Of a stretch of 64,000 nucleotides of DNA, positions 8,345 through 16,224 are shown in pieces (position 1 is the first letter of the stretch; each line of letters opens with the position of its first letter). The translations under genes were made by a program, and so were the position numbers. The stretch is from Streptosporangium becharense (lineage in GTDB: Bacteria; Actinomycetota; Actinomycetes; Streptosporangiales; Streptosporangiaceae), in NCBI RefSeq assembly GCF_014204985.1, contig NZ_JACHMP010000001.1, positions 3,720,001 through 3,784,000 of the forward strand. The letters run 5' to 3'. The notes beneath the pieces are model-generated. The model was given only the letters and a program-made list of their open reading frames with translations, was not told the origin of the DNA and did not search any database.

Positions 8345-10071
8345 GCCGCCTCCCGGAGTTCGACTGCCGAAAGATCTCGTCCCTCTGCTCTGGCCCGGAG
8401 TTCGTCCAGACGTGCCTTGGTGCGGTGCCGGTTGGCGACCTCGCGCAGCAGGCGTTTGGCCAGCGGGGTGCGGGTCGGGTCCTTGGCCGAGACCGGCCGC
8501 CACACGTAGCGGTGCGGGTCGGTGGGGGTGTCGTCGGGCAGGCCGAGCATGTCGAGCACCCAGGCCCGGCGGTCGGCCTTGTGTTCGCGGAGGGTCTTGT
8601 TGGACCACTTGCGGGAGACCAGGACCCGGCGTCCGGCGTAGCCGAGGTGTTCGGGTTTGTGTGCCTTGCCCTTGCACCGGCCCGGGACCATCCCGGCCTT
8701 GGCGCCCTTGGGCTGGATGCCGTACCGCAGCCAGTTCGCGCACGTCGGCGAGCAGGGTTCGTAGCGCAGCGCCTCGACCATCCGGGCGGCGTGGTCGCGG
8801 CGGGCCGGATCGTCGGTGGACGGGTCGTCGGGGTCGAGGGGGTCGCCGAGGTTCTTGGTGAGGTACTTGGTCAGGTAGCCGATGCGCGTGTGGGCGTCCG
8901 GTGATCCGGCGACGAGGCCCTGAACGTCGACCTGGGGGCCGAAGCGCACCACGTGCAGGGGCTCGGCGTCCTCGTCGGCGTCGAGCCGGTCGAGGGCTTG
9001 GTCCCAGGTGGGCAGCAGTTCCCCGGTGGCCGGGTCGAGGTAGTCGCCGGCCTGTCCGTCCGGGTAGGCGGCGCCGTCGGGCAGGTCGGCCCGTTCCGTC
9101 CAGATTGGCAGGTGCTCGCCGTCGAAGCGGACCTCGTCGACGGCCGGCCACCACACCTGGTGGTAGGTGGCCGCGGCGATGGCCTTGATCTCGGCGCGGG
9201 GCAGGGTGCCGCGGATGGCCATGTGCAGGTGCGGGGCGAGGCGTTTCTGGGGTTCGACGGTGGCGAAGTACTGCACGTCATAGCCCGCCACTCGCCGCAG
9301 GTTCTGCACGAACCGGTCGACCAGTTTGGCGAAGTGCAGCGCGTCGCGGGCGGCTCGGGCGTAGTCGTAGGTGGCCGGGTCGACCGGCACCCCGCGCCCG
9401 GACTGGATCTTGCCGTAGGAGGGCAAGGTGAGGGTGACGAACAGCGAGGGCCGATACACCCGCCCGTCCGGGGCGATGAAGGTCCGGCCCAGGGTGGTGT
9501 TCTGCTTGGCGCGCCGAGGCAGGTCCGGGGCGTCCTGACGGCGCCGGGTGGAGCGGGAACGGCGGGGCGTGGCCCGGCCACCGGTGACGGTGCCGCGCAT
9601 GCCGGCGGCGTTGATCTCCGCGTCGATGCTCTCGATGGCCGCGTCCCAGTCAGCGACCTGTTCGTGTTCTCCGGCCTGTTCGGCCGCATCGCGCTTGGCC
9701 TGCACGTCGGCGCGGAACTCGATCAGCCACCGCTGATCCTCGGTGGAGGGGTGGGGGTCGGCGACGGGCTCGTGGTCCAGATGCCAGCCTTCCCGGCACT
9801 GTGCGCGGCGCAGCTGCTGGTTGCGCTTGGCGCACGGCGGGCACTTGGCCTCCTGGGTGGTGCCGCACGGGATGTTGAACGTCTCGCTCTGCCCGGTGTT
9901 GGTGTCGAGGCGGCGCATCTCGACGGGGCGGATGCACACCCCGTTGAGCTTGGCCACCTCGATGGCCACATCCAGGGCCAGGGGCAGGGTCTCGCGGACC
10001 AGACGGGGCAGGGTGCGGTCGGCGCCGTTGGGGGTCTCGGGGGTGGACGGGTGGGTGAGAACGTCGATCAC
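8341..10071 (-). CDS. repSA: RepSA-type rolling-circle replication initiator
   Basis: This 576-residue initiator belongs to the actinomycete RepSA family, which nicks the element's double-strand origin and starts rolling-circle replication after excision. An N-terminal Cys cluster (IPCGTTQEAKCPPCAKR) looks like a zinc site. The HUH metal motif reads APHLHMAIRG, and the conserved IGYLTKYLTKNLG carries the candidate nicking tyrosines. GTG 10071 follows GGAGG with 4 nt spacing and overlaps the upstream stop (GTGA); the frame continues upstream to 10455 but that part lies in the translocase gene and is not rep-like. Confidence 0.92.
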   Translation of the reverse strand: MIDVLTHPSTPETPNGADRTLPRLVRETLPLALDVAIEVAKLNGVCIRPVEMRRLDTNTGQSETFNIPCGTTQEAKCPPCAKRNQQLRRAQCREGWHLDHEPVADPHPSTEDQRWLIEFRADVQAKRDAAEQAGEHEQVADWDAAIESIDAEINAAGMRGTVTGGRATPRRSRSTRRRQDAPDLPRRAKQNTTLGRTFIAPDGRVYRPSLFVTLTLPSYGKIQSGRGVPVDPATYDYARAARDALHFAKLVDRFVQNLRRVAGYDVQYFATVEPQKRLAPHLHMAIRGTLPRAEIKAIAAATYHQVWWPAVDEVRFDGEHLPIWTERADLPDGAAYPDGQAGDYLDPATGELLPTWDQALDRLDADEDAEPLHVVRFGPQVDVQGLVAGSPDAHTRIGYLTKYLTKNLGDPLDPDDPSTDDPARRDHAARMVEALRYEPCSPTCANWLRYGIQPKGAKAGMVPGRCKGKAHKPEHLGYAGRRVLVSRKWSNKTLREHKADRRAWVLDMLGLPDDTPTDPHRYVWRPVSAKDPTRTPLAKRLLREVANRHRTKARLDELRARAEGRDLSAVELREAA

Positions 10072-10253
10072 GCGGCCTCCTCTCGGTCGGATGCGTCGGC
10101 GGTGAGCCGGTAGGCGTCGCGGTAGGGGTCTTTGCGGATCCGGACATCCCGCAGGACGAGGAAGAGCGGGTGAGCGGGAGCGCACAGGAACAGGTCCGGG
10201 TCCTGGCGAAGCCGGTCGATCTGTGCGCGGGTGCCCTCGATGACGATCCTCAT
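10068..10253 (-). CDS. Small AICE protein of unknown function
   Basis: This is a 61-residue cytoplasmic protein, MRIVIEGTRAQIDRLRQDPD at the start, hydrophobic in the middle (FLVLRDVRI) and acidic at the end. Its start overlaps the translocase stop (TGATG) and its stop overlaps the rep start, so it is embedded in the transfer-replication operon. I do not recognise a function. Similar small frames upstream of repSA genes are common in AICEs. Confidence 0.7.
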   Translation of the reverse strand: MRIVIEGTRAQIDRLRQDPDLFLCAPAHPLFLVLRDVRIRKDPYRDAYRLTADASDREEAA

Positions 10254-11694
10254 CAGGCCCCCTCACCCGGCAGGGACGGCGTGGCGCCGGTGAAGACGGC
10301 GACCATGTCGCGGATGTCGGCGTCGGACACGTAGGCCGCGCGGACCCGGATCGGGTCGGGGGAGGTCTCCAGCCGCACATACGCCACGCCGGCGCCCTGG
10401 GCGGGGATGGGAGAGATGTGGTCGGCCAGCGCGCCCCGGTCCCGGGCGCCGTCACCGAGCACCATGTCGACCTGCTCGGACTCGTCGAGGCGCAGGGCGA
10501 TCTTGTCGGGGAACAGGTTGCGGATGCTGAGCACGTCCTTGCGCGGGTCCTGGAGGGCGGCCAGGACGCCGACGCCGACCGCGCGGCCCTGGGTGGTGAG
10601 GGTGGCCAGCGCGGCGGAGATGCGCAGCTTGAGGCCCTTGTCGGATTGGTAGGCGGTCAGGAATGCCACCTCGTCGACCACGACCAGGACGAACGGGTCC
10701 TCGGTGGTGGGGGTGTGGGTGCGCTGGAGGCCGGCGAACCGGTCGGCGCGGTCCTGCATCACCGCCACCGCGGCTTCCAGCAGGTCGGCGCAGGCGCCCG
10801 GGGTGGCGGCGTACCGGTCGCCGAACAGGTCTCGGCCGAAGGACAGTTCCATCCGCTTGGGGTCCAGCGCCCAGACCTCGACGAGGCCCGCGCGCACGGC
10901 CGGGAGGAGGCCGCGGATGGTGGACCAGAGGATGGAGCCCTTGCCCGCGCCGGTGGCGCCGGCGACCAGGACGTGGGTGCCGTGGACCTTCAGCCGCCAG
11001 GGGTGCCGTCCTCGCACCGGCCGATCTCCACCGGCCCGACCGAGACCTTGTCCGGGATGGGCAGGGCGGGCAGCGGGACGGCGAGTGGGTCTTGCCGGGG
11101 GAAGACCAGTGATAACCGGCCGGAGCGGGCGATGGACACCCGGCAGGTGGTGGCGCCGAAGCCGTGCGCGAGGTGGTCGACGCGGTCGGCCCAGTCCTTG
11201 ACCGACTGGCCGGTGAGCATCCGTACGGTGACCAGGTCGGCCCAGGAGGTGCAGGTGACGTGGGCCAGGCGGGGCAGGTAGTCGCGGCCGTGGATGCGCC
11301 GCCCGAGCCCGGAGACGATCATCACGGGTTGCCAGTGCCGCCGGTACACCCAGATCCGGCGCCAGAAGGCCAGCAGCCGCCAGCCGACCAGGCGCAGGAA
11401 CGAGGCGCGCGCGAGAAGGAACCAGGCGGTGAGGCCGACGAGGACCACGGCGACCAGGCCTAGGGCCCACGGCCAGCCGGAGAACCAGCCGAGCGCGGCG
11501 GGCACGGCGACGACGGCCGCGGCGATCGGGTGGCGCCAGATGACCCGGATCAGCCCGGCGAGCATGCGCCAGGCGAAGATGAGGACGGTGATGATGGCCG
11601 GGGTGTGCAGTACGGCCGGGCGGAACACCACGGCGGTGTCGGGGGTGGTGGTGACGAGGTGTTGCGCCTCGTCACCGGGCAGCTTTTTGAACAT
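10253..11694 (-). pseudogene. traB: TraB/FtsK-like DNA translocase, split by a frameshift
   Basis: The N-terminal part (ATG 11694, MFKKLPGDEAQHL) has three or four membrane segments and runs to a stop at 10990. The C-terminal part in another frame carries Walker A VAGATGAGKGS, Walker B VLVVVDEVAFL and the conserved GRAVGVGVLAALQDP, ending at 10253. The frames join around the C4 run at 11000-11003 (read on the minus strand), where one extra C restores the family sequence EDGTPWRLKVHGTHVL. The full product would be about 480 residues: the hexameric pump that moves double-stranded DNA between mycelia. Causes could be real inactivation, an assembly error in a homopolymer, or programmed shifting. 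Confidence 0.8.
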
Positions 11695-11740
11695 TAGGCT
11701 GGTGCCTTCTTCCTTGGATTCGCGTGCGAGGGAGAGTCGA

Positions 11741-11774
11741 GGGGCCGCCGGAAGTTGCCGCTTTCGGCGGCCCC
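11741..11774 (-). promoter_or_regulatory. Intercistronic hairpin ahead of traB
   Basis: ggggccgccg (11741-11750) pairs perfectly with 11765-11774 across a 14-nt loop. It sits in the only sizable gap (89 bp) of the pra-to-int operon and could lower traB expression relative to the upstream genes. Confidence 0.5.
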
Positions 11775-11783
11775 GCTTGCGTG

Positions 11784-12104
11784 TCAGGCCGCGGCCTCGC
11801 CGGAGGCCGAGGCGGTGGAATCGGTCACCTGGTCGGTGTGTAGGCGTTCGCACGCCGTCAGGTAGCGGGTGGCGGCGTCGGCGAGCTGCCGGGCGAGCGT
11901 GAGGTCCTGGGCGGTGACCGGGCCGCCGCCGGTGGTGGAGATCGACACCCGTGCCTGGAGGCCGGAGATGTCCAGGACCGGCCGGTGTCGGTCGGCGCCC
12001 AGCACGCTGACCGCCAGGTCGGCGGTGCGGAAGGAGATGCCGAGCCGGGTGCCGGCCTCGTCGATCGACGCGGTGACGAAGGTATAGGGGGCGGGCTCGG
12101 TCAT
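11784..12104 (-). CDS. AICE protein of unknown function
   Basis: This is a 106-residue soluble protein, with beta-rich predicted character (TFVTASIDEAGTRLGISF) followed by an alpha-helical C-terminus (LARQLADAATRYLTACERL). Its ATG overlaps the pra stop (ATGA), so it is translated from the same transcript. No domain recognised. Position between pra and traB suggests a role in regulation or transfer, but that is inference. Confidence 0.75.
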   Translation of the reverse strand: MTEPAPYTFVTASIDEAGTRLGISFRTADLAVSVLGADRHRPVLDISGLQARVSISTTGGGPVTAQDLTLARQLADAATRYLTACERLHTDQVTDSTASASGEAAA

Positions 12105-12529
12105 GCCGCGGCCTCCTTGACCGCGCCGTTCTGCTTGACCGGAGTGCCGGTGGTGCGGGGAGCGCGCAGCGCGGTGGCGCGGATGGAGTAGGCCAGGCGG
12201 CCGGTGTTCTGCGCGACGTAGGGAGTGACGGTCATGCCGTCGAACTCGACCGGCACGAACGGCAGCCCCGGCAGCGCGGGCGGGACGACCGGCTGCACCG
12301 GGGACAGGAGCTTGACCGAGACGGTCTTCTGCCCGGCCTTGACGTTCGGGTCGGCGTCCATGACGGCGACCTGCCAGATGAGTTCGCCGGTGGTCTTGTC
12401 CTTGGCGAACACGGTGCGTCCGCCGGAGGAGGCGTCGAAGTCCTTGACCTGCTCGATCTCGCCGACGATGTAGCAGCCGTGCGGGAAGACCTGCTCGAAG
12501 GTGACGGGGATGGGGCCGTGGATGGCCAT
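12101..12529 (-). CDS. pra: Pra-like activator of replication, integration and excision
   Basis: This 142-residue protein begins MAIHGPIPVTFEQVFPHGCY and contains WQVAVMDADPNVK and FDGMTVTPYV. This matches my recollection of actinomycete proteins annotated as plasmid replication, integration and excision activator (Pra of pSAM2). Pra switches on the rep-xis-int genes. ATG 12529 follows AGGAGAG; the longer open frame upstream has no site. It is the first gene of the operon running down to int. Two inverted repeats just upstream (12557-12612) are probably operators of the neighbouring GntR protein, the arrangement known for KorSA and pra. Confidence 0.72.
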   Translation of the reverse strand: MAIHGPIPVTFEQVFPHGCYIVGEIEQVKDFDASSGGRTVFAKDKTTGELIWQVAVMDADPNVKAGQKTVSVKLLSPVQPVVPPALPGLPFVPVEFDGMTVTPYVAQNTGRLAYSIRATALRAPRTTGTPVKQNGAVKEAAA

Positions 12530-12556
12530 GATGTTCTCTCCTGTCGAACTGTCGAT

Positions 12557-12612
12557 AACTCGTACTGTCGAGTTACAAGCTAACTGAGGAACGGATACTC
12601 GACAATACGAGT
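12557..12612. promoter_or_regulatory. Tandem operators of the KorSA-like repressor
   Basis: Two inverted repeats share the form actcg-N6-cgagt: 12557-12574 (aactcg-tactgt-cgagtt) and 12597-12612 (actcg-acaata-cgagt), 39-40 bp apart. They lie directly upstream of pra. Symmetric half-sites with 6-bp spacing are typical for GntR-family dimers. Confidence 0.7.
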
Positions 12613-12641
12613 TTCCGTCGTGTCGTGTGATCTGTGTCACA

Positions 12642-13376
12642 TCACAGGGCGTAGGTGTCCTCCAGCTCATGGAGCACCCCGGGAAGCGCCACCTCGATGA
12701 GCATGACCAGCCGGTTCGCCGCGAACACCCGCGCCACCACGCCCAGCACCGCCGCCGTCGTCTCCAGGCCCAGCAACTCCCGCTCTTCCCGGGACGGATG
12801 ACGCGCCGCCAGCCGCTCGGTGACGTGATCCAGCCGCAGCCCCTTGACCGCCTGCATGTGCTGGCGAATGCCCGCCGACAGCGGCACCGCCTTGCCCAGA
12901 TCGGTCCCCTCGGCCAGCTCGATCGGACACCAGAAAGTGATCAGCTCGCACGGGTCGGTGCCGTCGCTCAGCAGCACCCGGCGCATCACCACCGGCGTCC
13001 CCTCCGGCAGGGCCAGCGCCGCGGCCACATGCGCCGGAGCCGGACACGCCCCCGCCTCGACCACCGAACCGCCCTGCACCGCTTCGGCGCGATCGAGCAC
13101 GGCGCGGGCCGGCCGGGAGAAGTCATCCTCAGCCACCGGCGGAGCCGCCTTCACATACGAGCCCTTGCCGTGCTCGCGATCGATGAAACCGCGCAGCTGC
13201 AACACCTGAAGCGCCCGCACCACGGTGGGACGGCTGACCGCGAACTCCCGGATCAGCTGTGTCTCCGACGGCAGCTGAGAACCCGGCGGATACGTACCGT
13301 CAGCGATCTTGTTCCGAATCGCCGTGACGATCTGCGCATACTTCGGAGGAGCGTACTCTTCCCCGGAAACAGACAT
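12642..13376 (-). CDS. korSA: GntR/UTRA transcriptional repressor (KorSA-like)
   Basis: This 244-residue protein has an N-terminal winged helix of the GntR family (YAQIVTAIRNKIADGTYPPG, then SRPTVVRALQVLQLRGFI, about residues 14-75) and a C-terminal UTRA ligand-binding domain (about 95-240). The pSAM2 counterpart KorSA represses pra and its own gene, keeping the element integrated. ATG 13376 has no clear binding site; a TATGCT-like -10 lies about 30 nt upstream. Its likely operators are the actcg-N6-cgagt pair between it and pra. Confidence 0.85.
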   Translation of the reverse strand: MSVSGEEYAPPKYAQIVTAIRNKIADGTYPPGSQLPSETQLIREFAVSRPTVVRALQVLQLRGFIDREHGKGSYVKAAPPVAEDDFSRPARAVLDRAEAVQGGSVVEAGACPAPAHVAAALALPEGTPVVMRRVLLSDGTDPCELITFWCPIELAEGTDLGKAVPLSAGIRQHMQAVKGLRLDHVTERLAARHPSREERELLGLETTAAVLGVVARVFAANRLVMLIEVALPGVLHELEDTYAL

Positions 13377-13530
13377 GACAATAACCCAACTGCTCGACTT
13401 ATCGTCAGCATAGACGCGGACGGCCTACCTCACCTAGCTGGTCACCTGCACAAACAAGAGCGCGGCGGCGCGGACGCCGGGAGGCCCTCCGCCGATGTCG
13501 TCGCCCGCACCGCCGCACTCGCCCATGGGG

Positions 13531-13794
13531 TCAGGGCGCCGGGCGCGTCGGTGCACGCTGCCAGGTCTGGCCCTCCAGCCGCTTCTCCGCCTCCAGGTGA
13601 CGCGCCAGTTCCGCCAGGGTGGCCCCGCACCGGACATCGGACAGGCCGTGATGGCGCCCATAGACCGAGATGCCCGCCCGCCGCACCGCGTACCAGCCGC
13701 CCCCGACCGCCTCGCAGATCGTCCAGGCCCGCCCGAAACGCGCCACCAACTGCGCGAGCGTCACCGGCGCCTCAGCCCCCTCAACGCGGCCCAT
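13531..13794 (-). CDS. Small AICE protein of unknown function
   Basis: This is an 87-residue protein starting MGRVEGAEAPVTLAQLVARF. ATG 13794 follows GAGGGGG and overlaps the end of the upstream gene by 14 bp. A conserved-looking centre (ICEAVGGGWYAVRRAG) and a Leu-rich C-terminal helix (LAELARHLEAEKRL) are visible. No recognised domain. It is the last of three overlapping small genes on the minus strand. Confidence 0.7.
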   Translation of the reverse strand: MGRVEGAEAPVTLAQLVARFGRAWTICEAVGGGWYAVRRAGISVYGRHHGLSDVRCGATLAELARHLEAEKRLEGQTWQRAPTRPAP

Positions 13795-14110
13795 GGTCGA
13801 CCCCCTCGGGCAGCACCGGCCCCTCACGGCGCAACTGCGCGTACCACAGCGCCACCCGGCGCGCCGCACCCTCAGGCTCCGACGAGGAATGCCAGGCATA
13901 GACGAAGCGCCGACGCCGCGCGTTCCAGCTGGTACGCCACCAAAACCGCTGCCCGTCGCACCAGACGACCAGGCCCACCCAGACCGACACCAGCGCCAGC
14001 CGGTGGCCCTCGTGCACGTCGGCGGAGATCCGCAGGCGGCCCAGTTCGGCCCGCAGGGACTCGGCCGCCTCCCGCGGCAGGACCGCCCCCAAGCCCACCG
14101 GCCCGCTCAC
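13781..14110 (-). CDS. Small AICE protein of unknown function
   Basis: This is a 109-residue protein. The N-terminal half is helical (PREAAESLRAELGRLRI) and the second half Trp- and Arg-rich (WVGLVVWCDGQRFWWRTSW). GTG 14110 overlaps the upstream stop as GTGA, so the three small genes 14301 to 13531 form one translationally coupled unit. Function unknown. Confidence 0.7.
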   Translation of the reverse strand: MSGPVGLGAVLPREAAESLRAELGRLRISADVHEGHRLALVSVWVGLVVWCDGQRFWWRTSWNARRRRFVYAWHSSSEPEGAARRVALWYAQLRREGPVLPEGVDHGPR

Positions 14111-14301
14111 GACGCCCGCCCCGAAGCGACGTCCGGCCGCGCCGGCTCGACCGCTTCCGCCGGGTGCGTCCCCCAGCAGGCCGAGCAGTCATCACGCACC
14201 CGGAAGAACGGCACCGCCTCCCGCGTCCCGGCGAGCAAACCGCCCCGCGGACTGACGTACTTCCACCCCCGCCCCTCACAGGACACGCACTGATTCGTCA
14301 T
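14107..14301 (-). CDS. Small CxxC zinc-ribbon-like protein
   Basis: This 64-residue protein has two CxxC pairs, CVSC near residue 5 and CSAC near residue 39, as in DnaJ-type or ribbon zinc fingers. ATG 14301 is the first gene of a three-gene unit. The promoter region upstream carries two 16-bp palindromes (14359-14411), so the unit is probably controlled by the second GntR protein. Function not recognised. Confidence 0.72.
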   Translation of the reverse strand: MTNQCVSCEGRGWKYVSPRGGLLAGTREAVPFFRVRDDCSACWGTHPAEAVEPARPDVASGRAS

Positions 14302-14358
14302 GAGGCCTCGCCCTTCGGGTCCACTGAACCGCGCCGGAGATCAACCACTACAGACGCC

Positions 14359-14411
14359 TACTCGTCTATAGGAGTAATGGTGCAAGACATTTATGACTCC
14401 TCTAGAGGAGT
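14359..14411. promoter_or_regulatory. Two 16-bp operators of the second GntR regulator
   Basis: actcctctagaggagt at 14396-14411 is a perfect palindrome, and actcgtctataggagt at 14360-14375 is its imperfect copy 36 bp away. Both lie in the 120-bp gap between the GntR gene ending at 14422 and the small-gene unit starting at 14301. They differ from the operators near pra, so each GntR protein seems to have its own site. Confidence 0.65.
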
Positions 14412-14421
14412 TCGTCAAGTC

Positions 14422-15207
14422 CTATCGCGCAGGCAGCTCGTACGAGAGCACATAGGCGTCACTGGACATCACCGTGTCACACACCTCCACGGCACGACCG
14501 TCGGTGTCATACGCCGTGCGGACCAGGTGAAACACCGGAACACCGGGAGCCAGCTTCAGCGCCCGCACCTCGTCGCGCAGCGGCATCCGGGACCGGATCT
14601 CCTCCACGAAGTGGTCCAACCGGTGACCCAACTCCTCCAGCCGGGCGTAGATCCCACCCGGACCGCTGTCCGGCTGCTCGATCCGCGTACCTCGGGCGAT
14701 CTGCGCCGGGATGTACGACACCGCCGTCTCCACCGGCTGACCGTTGATCAGATACCGGCGCGACCGCCGGATCACCTGATCCTCCGAGGAGAGTCCAAGC
14801 CGCTCGGCCACATCCGCCGACGCCCGCTCCTCGGTGATCGCGATGGAGTCGACGGACGGCTTTCCGCCGGCCCCTTCCGTCTCCGCGATGAACGCCGCCT
14901 TGCCCTGCTCGCGATGGCGACGCGCGAACCGGTCGGAGGCCAGCCGCCGCACCGGAGGATGCGAACGGACGAAGACACCCCGCCCATGCTCGGCCACGGT
15001 CAGTCCTTCACCCTGGAGGACCTGGAGCGCGTTGCGGATGGTCATCCGCGCGACCCCGTAATGTTGCATGAGCCGAGCTTCCGAGGGCACCTTGTCGCCT
15101 TCGGCGAGGACACCCTGCTCGATCACGGTACGGATGTGGTCGGCGATCTGCCGGAAGACGGCCCGATCACTGGTCGGGTCTAGATCCGGCAACGGCAGCT
15201 CGGCCAC
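14422..15207 (-). CDS. GntR/UTRA transcriptional regulator
   Basis: This 261-residue regulator has a GntR winged helix (FRQIADHIRTVIEQGVLAEG, then VARMTIRNALQVLQGEGL, about residues 18-80) followed by a UTRA domain (about 95-255). GTG 15207 is preferred because GAGGAG lies 5 nt upstream; GTG 15213 would be only 1 nt from that site. It is divergent from the Nudix gene and upstream of the small-gene unit. It is distinct from the KorSA-like protein at 12642 and may sense a different signal. Candidate operators are at 14359-14411. Confidence 0.85.
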   Translation of the reverse strand: MAELPLPDLDPTSDRAVFRQIADHIRTVIEQGVLAEGDKVPSEARLMQHYGVARMTIRNALQVLQGEGLTVAEHGRGVFVRSHPPVRRLASDRFARRHREQGKAAFIAETEGAGGKPSVDSIAITEERASADVAERLGLSSEDQVIRRSRRYLINGQPVETAVSYIPAQIARGTRIEQPDSGPGGIYARLEELGHRLDHFVEEIRSRMPLRDEVRALKLAPGVPVFHLVRTAYDTDGRAVEVCDTVMSSDAYVLSYELPAR

Positions 15208-15279
15208 GACCACTCCTCAACTCGTACATACGTGTACCGCCGTTCGAGAATAGCGATCAGCGGCCCCGGAGGTAATGCG

Positions 15280-15729
15280 ATGGATCACCACAACACGCAC
15301 TCGGTCAGCGTGGCCGGTGTGATCATCGACGACCAGGGCCGCGCGCTCCTCACCCAACGCCGCGACAACGGCCACTGGGAAGCACCCGGCGGAGTCCTGG
15401 AACGCGACGAGGACATCACCGCCGGCCTGCTCCGCGAGATCCGCGAAGAGACCGGCCTGGAGGTCGAACCCGTCACCCTGACCGGCGTCTACAAGAACAT
15501 GGCCCGCGGCATCGTCGCCCTGGTCTTCCGCTGCAAGGTCATCGGCGGCCACCTCACCGAAACCGACGAGACCCGCGCCTTCCGCTGGGTCACCGCCGAG
15601 GAGGTCCGGGAACTCGCCTCCGAAGCCTTCGCCATCCGCGTCCTCGACGCCATGCACCACGACCAGCCGCCGGCCATCCGCCACCACGACGGTACCCGCC
15701 TGCTCGGAACGCCACAGCTTCACGAGTGA
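15280..15729 (+). CDS. Nudix hydrolase
   Basis: This 149-residue protein has a complete Nudix box, starting at GGVLERDED and ending REIREETGL (about residues 37-60), giving the Glu residues that bind Mg. The family hydrolyses nucleoside diphosphate linked to another moiety. Nudix genes occur in many AICEs next to the regulators, where pSAM2-like elements are thought to use them in signalling. ATG 15280 is preceded by GGAGG; the frame is open from 15232 without a site. It is divergent from the GntR gene. Confidence 0.9.
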   Translation: MDHHNTHSVSVAGVIIDDQGRALLTQRRDNGHWEAPGGVLERDEDITAGLLREIREETGLEVEPVTLTGVYKNMARGIVALVFRCKVIGGHLTETDETRAFRWVTAEEVRELASEAFAIRVLDAMHHDQPPAIRHHDGTRLLGTPQLHE

Positions 15730-15781
15730 CGCACCGGCACGTACCGCGAGCACTGCCGAATTGTTCTCATGGGTATCAAGC

Positions 15782-15804
15782 GCGGCGGCGCGGCGCGCCG
15801 CCGC
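15782..15804 (+). terminator. GC-rich hairpin after the Nudix gene
   Basis: gcggcggcgcg (15782-15792) pairs with cgcgccgccgc (15794-15804). The following stretch to about 16224 holds no gene I can support. The base composition falls sharply from about 16130 at the edge of the low-GC cargo gene. Confidence 0.45.
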
Positions 15805-16224
15805 ACGGCCCGCCGCCCGCCAGCCGTCCGGGCATGCGGCCTGGGGGCCGGTCCCGGCCGGCGCGGGACTCCGGGCCGCGCACCGCACCCACCGCCCGCC
15901 GTACCCGACCACCGGCCGCCGCACGAGGGCCGCACCGCCACCCCGAGCACAGATCAACACGCCGGCCCAGGGTGCTCTTCCCAGGTCGCGGACGGTTGCA
16001 CCCGACGATCGCCAGAAGACGGCTGATCCCCGCTCAGGGCCGGGGGCGATCGCAGGTCTGGGACTTCGTTCCTCAGCCCCAGCCCACCGAATACCGGGCA
16101 GCCGTCCTACGCAAAGGTATCGAGGTCACGTACTCATTTTCCCAATCAGTCGTGTACCTGGCCATGGTGCCTTGCATGAGTGATGAGAGAGTCCTCCATG
16201 CTGGGATTTTCGCCCGTGAACTTT

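Noticed and set aside
13495..15183. A 562-codon plus-strand frame in the AICE
   Set aside because: It runs opposite three overlapping small genes and a GntR gene with good starts; its composition is Arg/Pro-rich noise.
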